The notes beneath the pieces are model-generated. The model saw only the letters and a program-made list of their open reading frames with translations, searched no databases and was not told where the DNA came from. The position numbers and the translations under genes are program-made. From Desulfoprunum sp. (GTDB lineage Bacteria; Desulfobacterota; Desulfobulbia; Desulfobulbales; Desulfocapsaceae): 20,486 nt of DNA. The stretch covers positions 1 to 20,486 of the forward strand of contig JAUYSF010000063.1 of the NCBI GenBank assembly GCA_030696435.1, read 5' to 3'. Every line of letters starts with the position of its first letter. Within the stretch, counting starts at the first letter, position 1. Below, in pieces: positions 15,415 to 20,486 of the stretch.

Positions 15415-15457
15415 AAAGGGTTTAACAGTCACTAGAGGCTGTTAAACCCTTTTTTTT
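15415..15457 (+). terminator. Strong intrinsic terminator after tRNA-Pro
   Basis: AAGGGTTTAACAG (15416-15428) is perfectly complementary to CTGTTAAACCCTT (15439-15451), loop of 10 nt, with an uninterrupted T-run through 15457. Canonical Rho-independent terminator, 10 nt after the CCA. It isolates the cluster upstream from the genes to the right. Confidence 0.93.
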
Positions 15458-15700
15458 GCCCTTTTATCTACGATTATGGCGAGACCGTTTTCGTGAATTC
15501 GCTGATAGCTTATTATAGAGTGCACCGGATATTGCCGCGCAATATGGCAAGTACAACTCTCCGAAGAGTTGTGAGTATATGGAAAAAACCATATTCTGTC
15601 GAAATATGAAGGAAATGAATTGCACAACACCCTTCATAAAATTATGCTTCACATCAAGCTGTTGTTCGCTCCTATTTTCATCCTCTCAACACACAAGGCT
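15458..15700. other. AT-rich non-coding stretch with two tandem hairpins
   Basis: No supported gene. Hairpin 1: ACAACTCT-CCGA-AGAGTTGT (15553-15572), a perfect 8-bp stem with a 4-nt loop. Hairpin 2: ATATGG-AAAAAA-CCATAT (15577-15594), a perfect 6-bp stem. Only four bases separate them. TATTAT around 15511 could be a -10 element, but no clear -35 partner is seen. The next gene starts at 15701, so these may be operator-like or RNA leader elements. Short reverse-strand frames here show no recognisable motif. Confidence 0.35.
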
Positions 15701-16057
15701 ATGGACTACGAAAAACTTGAGAAATATCTGCTCGGTCCAAAGGGCTCGTTGAAGGAATTTCCCTTTGGGCCGGAGGCAGCAGTATTCAAGGTGGCCGGCA
15801 AGATGTTTGCCCTGGTCGCCTGGACTTTAGAGCCGCTCAGAATCACTCTTAAATGTCAACCGGAGGAGGCCGATTTTCTGCGCTCCCGTTTCGCCTCTAT
15901 TATTCCGGGTTATTACATGAACAAGAAGCACTGGAATACCATAATATTAGATGATTCCATCCCAGAAGATCTGCTTGTCGACCTGATCGAAACATCGTAT
16001 GCTTTGGTTCTGAAAGGATTGACAAAAGCAGAAAGGCACAAAATCGCAGGCTGTTGA
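15701..16057 (+). CDS. MmcQ/YjbR family protein
   Basis: 118 aa, matching the single-domain MmcQ/YjbR family (CyaY-like fold; some structures suggest DNA binding, function unproven). Recognised by FPFGPEAAVFKVAGKMFAL near residues 19-37, LKCQPEEADFLR, and the very characteristic IPGYYMNKKHWNTIIL near residue 70, followed by the C-terminal helix YALVLKGLTKAERHK. Start: ATG 15701 gives the usual MDYEKLEKYL opening with AAGG upstream; the longer frame from 15620 would add a hydrophobic stretch not typical of the family. First of three genes in the same direction; the next starts 66 nt later. Role here unknown. Confidence 0.88.
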   Translation: MDYEKLEKYLLGPKGSLKEFPFGPEAAVFKVAGKMFALVAWTLEPLRITLKCQPEEADFLRSRFASIIPGYYMNKKHWNTIILDDSIPEDLLVDLIETSYALVLKGLTKAERHKIAGC

Positions 16058-16123
16058 TTCTGTTCTGCTTTTCCAGATTCCCCCCTGCTCATTGAGTACA
16101 TCTACACGACAAGGAGGATCCAG

Positions 16124-16567
16124 TTGAACGCGTACCTCATCATCGGCGAACCCAACACCCGCAAGTCATCTCTTTTGCGCAGCCTCACCGGCTGCTTTAA
16201 TCGGAGCGACCGCGATATCCAACTGACCGACGGCACCTCAATCAGTATCTATGCCCGGGTCTCATCGCTGCAAGAGTCGAAAACCACTGCCAAAGATTTT
16301 ATCACTGAGGTGCAGAAACGAGGTTGTGCCAACGTCGTTTTCTGCCTGCAGCCCGATCCGAACCCCGTCTTCCCAATGCTTTATCCGGATGCCCAGCTGT
16401 ATATCTCAGCCTTCGAAGAAGCTGGTTGGTCCTTTGCCAAAACGGCAGTTGTGGGTATTCACCCCATAAGCCCGATGCTGCCGCATGTCGCCCGTTTTCC
16501 CCGGGCCGCCACACTACCGATCAACGTTCTCGCCAAAAACATCAGTACGCATTTCGACTGGCAATGA
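16124..16567 (+). CDS. Unrecognised small protein with a P-loop-like motif (Arg replaces the last Gly)
   Basis: 147 aa, starting at TTG 16124 behind a strong AAGGAGG (16111-16117). The N-terminus is a hydrophobic strand followed by GEPNTRKSSLLRSLTG (residues 8-23), which resembles a Walker A/P-loop of the GNPNVGKSSLLNALTG type but with Arg where the Gly before Lys-Ser should be. No G2-G4 GTPase motifs and no convincing Walker B were found. A second strand CANVVFCLQ (about 68-76) and the segment VVGIHPISPMLPHVARFP (about 109-126) suggest a compact alpha/beta fold. No signal peptide or membrane helix. I do not recognise the family. It lies between the MmcQ/YjbR gene and a solute-binding protein gene, 66 and 43 nt away. 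The good ribosome binding site and long open frame support it being real. Confidence 0.75.
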   Translation: MNAYLIIGEPNTRKSSLLRSLTGCFNRSDRDIQLTDGTSISIYARVSSLQESKTTAKDFITEVQKRGCANVVFCLQPDPNPVFPMLYPDAQLYISAFEEAGWSFAKTAVVGIHPISPMLPHVARFPRAATLPINVLAKNISTHFDWQ

Positions 16568-16610
16568 GCGGCAGATCTCAGATCTGAAACCAACATATCC
16601 GGCAAACCCA

Positions 16611-17381
16611 ATGCAAAGACTGATTCTCTTGCTTCCCCTGTTTCTTTTTATCCTGGCAGACACCGGCCTCTCCTGTGAAATCCGGGTCCGGGTGCCGGAA
16701 GACAACTCCTACGCCCCTTTCACTGTGCAGAACACCTCGGGTAAGTGGAGCGGACTCAGTATTGAACTGACGGAAGCTCTTCTCAAAGAGGCTGCCTGCA
16801 CCCCGATCTACGTGCCTCTGCCCTTTGCCCGCGCCCTCTACTATCTGCAGAAGGGTGAAATCGATATGATGCCGAATATGAGCATCACCGAGGAGCGAAA
16901 GGCCTTTGTCCATTTTGTCGGTCCGCAGCTCGACGAGACCGTGCTGCTGATCACCCGAAAGGATACAGCGTATCAGATCACCTCCCTCGATGATCTCAAA
17001 AAACTGCCTATGGCAATCGGGGTTGAACGGGGCAAGGTCTATGGCAAAGACTTCGAGGAAAAACGGGCCGCCGATCCGGTATTCCGGGAGAAATTGGAAG
17101 AAGTCAGAGAGGTGGACAGCAATGTAAAAAAACTTGCCATTGGCCGGATCAGTGGTTTTCTCGGCTATGGCTACAATATCATGTATCAGATGCAGATCAA
17201 TCCGCTCTACAAGGATTTCACCATTCATCCCTATATGATACACCAGGACTGGGTCTATTTTGGTTTTTCCAAAAAATCCATCTCCCCTGAACTGTACGAA
17301 AAGATGCAGAAGGCCTGCGAACGGGCGACAAAGAAAGGGACATTTGCAGCAATCCGTAAGAGATATATCATCACTCCGTGA
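16611..17381 (+). CDS. Periplasmic solute-binding protein, family 3 (amino acid/polar ligand type)
   Basis: 256 aa. A hydrophobic signal peptide (MQRLILLLPLFLFILADTG, residues 1-19) precedes a Cys at 22; the LSC sequence is not a good lipobox, so cleavage by signal peptidase I is more likely. The mature part reads as a two-lobed family-3 binding domain: YAPFTVQNTSGKWSGLSIEL, LPFARALYYLQKGEIDMMPN, MSITEERKAFVHFVGP, and DLKKLPMAIGVERGKVYG. The C-terminus ends AAIRKRYIITP. Start ATG 16611 chosen because it begins the signal peptide; the longer frame from 16485 overlaps the preceding gene. No transporter genes are adjacent. Such stand-alone proteins may feed a distant transporter or a sensor. It converges with the hybrid kinase, 36 nt between stops. 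Confidence 0.9.
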   Translation: MQRLILLLPLFLFILADTGLSCEIRVRVPEDNSYAPFTVQNTSGKWSGLSIELTEALLKEAACTPIYVPLPFARALYYLQKGEIDMMPNMSITEERKAFVHFVGPQLDETVLLITRKDTAYQITSLDDLKKLPMAIGVERGKVYGKDFEEKRAADPVFREKLEEVREVDSNVKKLAIGRISGFLGYGYNIMYQMQINPLYKDFTIHPYMIHQDWVYFGFSKKSISPELYEKMQKACERATKKGTFAAIRKRYIITP

Positions 17382-17386
17382 TAAAC

Positions 17387-17404
17387 CGGCAGGAAAAACT
17401 GCCG
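17387..17404. terminator. Small hairpin between convergent genes
   Basis: CGGCAG-GAAAAA-CTGCCG, a perfect 6-bp stem with 6-nt loop, just after the solute-binding protein stop and 13 nt past the kinase stop. Read on the minus strand it is followed by GTTTAT. May act as a weak shared terminator. Confidence 0.45.
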
Positions 17405-17417
17405 CCCGTCCAGCGCC

Positions 17418-20405
17418 CTACCTCTTCTCCAGCGCCTCACGCACCTTGACCGAGAGTTCGGTTTTGGAAAAGGGTTTCTGGATGAAATGTACCCCCTCAT
17501 CGAGAACTCCGTGATGGGCTATGACATTGGCCGTGTAGCCGGACATGAACAGACGTTTGAGATCAGGATAGAGCGAGAGCAGGCGTCTGGCCAGATCACG
17601 ACCGTTCATCTCCGGCATAACCACATCGGTCAGGAGCAGGTGGATTTCACCGGAATTCTGTTCCGCCAACCGTAGTGCCTCACCGGGTGTTGCGGCCGCT
17701 AGAACCCGATACCCCAGCTTTTCCAGCATGCGTTTCCCCAGATGGAGTATCGAAGGTTCATCCTCCACCAGCAGGATGGTCTCCTGGCCCCGCTGCTCCA
17801 TCTCAGCCAGGTTTTCTCGGTCAGGTGTCAAGGCCTTGCCAACATGTTTCGGCAGATATATCCGCAACGTCGTGCCCTGACCGGGCTCGCTGTAGACGTA
17901 GATAAAGCCCCCGTTCTGCTTGACAATGCCATAAATAGTAGCCAGGCCAAGGCCAGTCCCCTGCCCCACACCCTTGGTGGTGAAGAACGGCTCGAAGATA
18001 TGTTCCTGTACCTCCGGATCCATACCGCAGCCATCGTCACTAATGGACAGCATGACATAGCTGCCCGGGATAAAACCGATATGATCGGTGCAGTACTCAT
18101 CATCGAGCGTGGCATTTTGAGTTTCGATGGTGATCTTCCCCACACCTTCTATGGCATCACGGGCATTGACCGTCAGATTGGCGAGGATCTGGTCCACCTG
18201 GCTCGGATCAATCTTCACCTGCCACAAGCCCGTTCCCGGCTGCCAGACAAGATCGATATCTTCACCGATAAGCCGCCGCAGCATCTTGAACAGCCCCTCC
18301 ACCGTCTCGTTCAAGTCGAGCACCTTGGGTGAAACCGTCTGTTTTCGGGCAAAAGCCAGGAGTTGCCGGGTGAGATCGGCGGAGCGCTGGGCTGCTTTTT
18401 TTACCTCATTGAGATCCTCAAAGAGTGGATCAGCTGGGTCGACCTGATCCTGGGCCATCTCCACGTGCCCGAGAATCACCCCGAGCATATTGTTGAAATC
18501 ATGGGCTACGCCACCGGCCAGACGGCCAACCGATTCCATCTTCTGGGACTGCATGAGCTGGGACTGCAGAATTGCCCTATCTGCCTGCGCCGCCCTGCGC
18601 TCCAGTTCCCCTGCCGCCCGTATGGCCACCAGCTTCAGGATTGTTTCGGCCAGACCGGGATTTGTCAGAGGTTGGCGGCTGATAACCGCGATCAGGCCAA
18701 TTGGTTTGCCTTGTGAATCCCAGAGGGTCGTGCCGGCGTAGCCCTCCGCCGCCATTTCCTGCAGCACGGTATCTTCGGGATAGAGCTGGCGTACCCTGTT
18801 GGCAAAACAGCATATTGTCCGGCCGACCACGGCACCGCAGGGTGTGTCTTTCAGGGTATATGACACGTTGTCCTCAAAGTGCCCATCATAATAGATGGCC
18901 ACAGTCCGGGCCGACAGATTGTCGCCCTCCAGACGGTCGATGTGGACATAGTCCATCTGCAGAAGCTCTGCCAGATAGCGGGCCAGCGATTTGAAGAAAT
19001 CCTCACCTGAGGTGGAACGGTCGCACTCAAGGAGAAACATCTGGGTTTCTTCGATCTTTTTGCGCTCGCTGATATCGGTGAAAGTGCCTGTCAGACGCAG
19101 GGCCCGCCCGTTCTCTGCCCATTCGACAACCTTGCCACGGGTCAAAATCCATGTCCAATCCCCGTTTTTCATGCGAAAACGGTGTTCAATCCGCAGTACA
19201 GGGGTCTTTTGTTTGAAATGAGCGACAAGTCGATCCCAGGTCAGGTTGAAATCATCAGGATGTATCAATGATTTCCAATCGATGACGGTAGTGGCCATAT
19301 CACCTGAGGAATAGCCCAGAATCTCGTAACTCCGTTGGTTGAGAAACACTGCCCCTACCGGCAGATCCGCATCCCAGAGACCGTCATTGGCACCCTCAAG
19401 GGCAAAACGTAGACGGTTTTCACTTTTGCTCAATTTTTCCTGGGCCTCTTTGACCTCGGTGATAAACCGGGCCTGCTGAACATTCTGATAGGCTGTAGCG
19501 GACAAACGATTGGCAAGCGTAAACAGAGCCCTGGCAATCTCCTCAAAATGCGCACGCGACATGGTCGGCACCTCCTGAAATGCCACGATGAACTCCTCCT
19601 CATCAACCCCAATCTCGCGGGCATACCGGCGCATCTTCTCCTCTGTCTGGGCCGTATCACACACCTGACCGATCAGCCAATTGGCAATATGATGACCACC
19701 GACTGAAATCCCGGCCCCGGCATCCCAGAGGCCTCCGCTCATACAGGTCTGGATCAGAGGGCCTTCGGTCGAGAGTCGGCCGAGCGCTGCGTCGGAGGCA
19801 CAGCAGTTTGCCAGTCCTTTGTCTGTTTTACGAATAATATTATTACATAATCGAGTAAAATTACTGGGTTTGGTGATGGGTGTACCGTCTGTGCGGGTGA
19901 TGATGGAGGCAACTCCGGTGGCCTTGGCAAACTCATCCTGCAGGCGCTGAATATCCTCGACGTTGAAAAGATCTTCAAAGACAATGGCCGAGGCATCTTC
20001 CAAGGGTTGGGTCAAAGAAAGGATGCGCCTCTCGCTCACTTGCTCAGCAAGCCTGCGCGCAGTGACGTCCTCCAAAGTGGCGATGACGGCCGAGGGCGAC
20101 TGGCCGGGGCTCACGGGATTGAAAACCACTCGCAGATACGATGTCTTGCCGCCGGTCACGGAGGTATAGGTATCTTCATAGACCGAGGCCTCTCCGGCCA
20201 GGGCCTTCTTGATGGTCTCCTGCATCTTTGGTGAGCTCTGGCGGGCAGTATTGAAACCGATGAGTTTTTCCCGCGTTGAACCCATGAGCTCGATAAACTT
20301 CTCATTGCAGTCCAGTATGGTGCCGTCTGCTGCGAACCTGATCATGCCCAGAGGTGAAGTTTCAAAGATCACCCGATGACGATGTTCACTCTCGGCAAGG
20401 GCCAA
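17418..20405 (-). CDS. Hybrid sensor histidine kinase: PAS-PocR-PAS-GAF-HisKA-HATPase-REC
   Basis: 995 aa from TTG 20405. Order: PAS (about 8-122, ending in [12 protein letters not shown]); PocR sensory domain (about 143-305; [18 protein letters not shown], Cys187, Cys201/202, Cys221, [22 protein letters not shown]); PAS with PAC (about 328-450, [10 protein letters not shown]); GAF (about 455-605); HisKA with His635 in GGVAHDFNN; HATPase (about 725-860, N box [30 protein letters not shown]); receiver (about 873-993, Asp927 in [13 protein letters not shown], Lys in IQKPF). No transmembrane helix is evident, so it is probably a cytosolic sensor. No output domain, so it must relay to another protein. 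Upstream in frame are [10 protein letters not shown] (a PAS-end linker) and then a TAG at 20451-20453, so the true N-terminus or integrity is uncertain. No cognate regulator is adjacent. Confidence 0.93.
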   Translation of the reverse strand: MALAESEHRHRVIFETSPLGMIRFAADGTILDCNEKFIELMGSTREKLIGFNTARQSSPKMQETIKKALAGEASVYEDTYTSVTGGKTSYLRVVFNPVSPGQSPSAVIATLEDVTARRLAEQVSERRILSLTQPLEDASAIVFEDLFNVEDIQRLQDEFAKATGVASIITRTDGTPITKPSNFTRLCNNIIRKTDKGLANCCASDAALGRLSTEGPLIQTCMSGGLWDAGAGISVGGHHIANWLIGQVCDTAQTEEKMRRYAREIGVDEEEFIVAFQEVPTMSRAHFEEIARALFTLANRLSATAYQNVQQARFITEVKEAQEKLSKSENRLRFALEGANDGLWDADLPVGAVFLNQRSYEILGYSSGDMATTVIDWKSLIHPDDFNLTWDRLVAHFKQKTPVLRIEHRFRMKNGDWTWILTRGKVVEWAENGRALRLTGTFTDISERKKIEETQMFLLECDRSTSGEDFFKSLARYLAELLQMDYVHIDRLEGDNLSARTVAIYYDGHFEDNVSYTLKDTPCGAVVGRTICCFANRVRQLYPEDTVLQEMAAEGYAGTTLWDSQGKPIGLIAVISRQPLTNPGLAETILKLVAIRAAGELERRAAQADRAILQSQLMQSQKMESVGRLAGGVAHDFNNMLGVILGHVEMAQDQVDPADPLFEDLNEVKKAAQRSADLTRQLLAFARKQTVSPKVLDLNETVEGLFKMLRRLIGEDIDLVWQPGTGLWQVKIDPSQVDQILANLTVNARDAIEGVGKITIETQNATLDDEYCTDHIGFIPGSYVMLSISDDGCGMDPEVQEHIFEPFFTTKGVGQGTGLGLATIYGIVKQNGGFIYVYSEPGQGTTLRIYLPKHVGKALTPDRENLAEMEQRGQETILLVEDEPSILHLGKRMLEKLGYRVLAAATPGEALRLAEQNSGEIHLLLTDVVMPEMNGRDLARRLLSLYPDLKRLFMSGYTANVIAHHGVLDEGVHFIQKPFSKTELSVKVREALEKR

Positions 20406-20486
20406 TTCCGACTGTCTGCGCTCTGAGATATTGCTGAAAACACAATGGGTCTATAGAAAACTGCCTTCTGGGTCTCTACTTATTTT
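20406..20486 (-). other. Right edge: possible remnant of a further PAS domain upstream of the kinase, interrupted by TAG
   Basis: In the kinase frame on the minus strand, 20450-20406 reads THCVFSNISERRQSE, closely resembling the end of a PAS/PAC domain (VFSDITERK type). It is preceded by TAG at 20451-20453 and, before that, RDPEGSFL in the same frame. This suggests a once longer, or still longer, protein. TGGGTCT occurs twice (20446-20452 and 20469-20475), straddling this point. The window edge prevents a decision. Confidence 0.45.

Noticed and set aside
15620..15700. Longer start for the MmcQ/YjbR protein with a hydrophobic N-terminus (possible membrane anchor)
   Set aside because: Family members begin at the position of ATG 15701; the extension has no ribosome binding site support.
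15406..15700. Integrated element or att site next to tRNA-Pro
   Set aside because: No duplicated tRNA 3' end, integrase or mobile gene is visible; only an AT-rich gap with hairpins.
1..20486. CRISPR arrays, insertion sequences, toxin-antitoxin or phage defence modules
   Set aside because: No regularly spaced repeats, no transposase or terminal inverted repeats, and no gene pair of the toxin-antitoxin type were found on reading both strands.

Overview
The window looks like core chromosome from a mid-GC Gram-negative bacterium. Family-level resemblance and gene order suggest the Desulfobacterota (former Deltaproteobacteria), possibly near the Desulfobulbales. This is inferred from reading the proteins, not from a search. 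There is no phage, insertion sequence, CRISPR array or resistance cassette.

Layout. 1-1456: the 3' end of a tryptophan operon (trpB fragment, trpA) closed by a perfect 12-bp hairpin. 1457-3508: a non-coding stretch, a Pilz-domain protein, and a convergent sigma-54 activator with a damaged receiver domain. 3615-7285: tadA, then tRNA-Ser(GGA) and the SRP RNA only 16 nt apart, then dnaX-ybaB-recR (replication clamp loading and recombinational repair). 7411-15263: tRNA-Val(GAC) followed by the translation cluster thrS-infC-rpmI-rplT-pheS-pheT-ihfA-merR-like. 15329-15457: tRNA-Pro(GGG) with its own promoter and a strong intrinsic terminator. 15701-17381: three small genes in one direction (MmcQ/YjbR protein, an unrecognised P-loop-like protein, a family-3 solute-binding protein). 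These converge on a large hybrid sensor kinase (PAS-PocR-PAS-GAF-HisKA-HATPase-REC) that reaches almost to the right edge.

The most informative part is the translation cluster. IF3 (infC) starts at ATT, and ribosomal protein L20 (rplT) appears to start at ATA. Both are codons of the class that IF3 itself discriminates against, and each sits at proper spacing behind a good Shine-Dalgarno sequence. Three non-coding gaps in the same operon carry inverted repeats: before rpmI, before rplT and before pheS. The gap before pheS also contains a Phe-containing reading frame that overlaps the rplT stop and ends inside the hairpin. Together these suggest a densely autoregulated operon (IF3, L20, perhaps Phe supply), but every regulatory claim here is a prediction from sequence.

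Other points of interest are a P-loop-like protein with Arg where the Walker A Gly should be, and an in-frame TAG just upstream of the kinase, behind what looks like the tail of another PAS domain.
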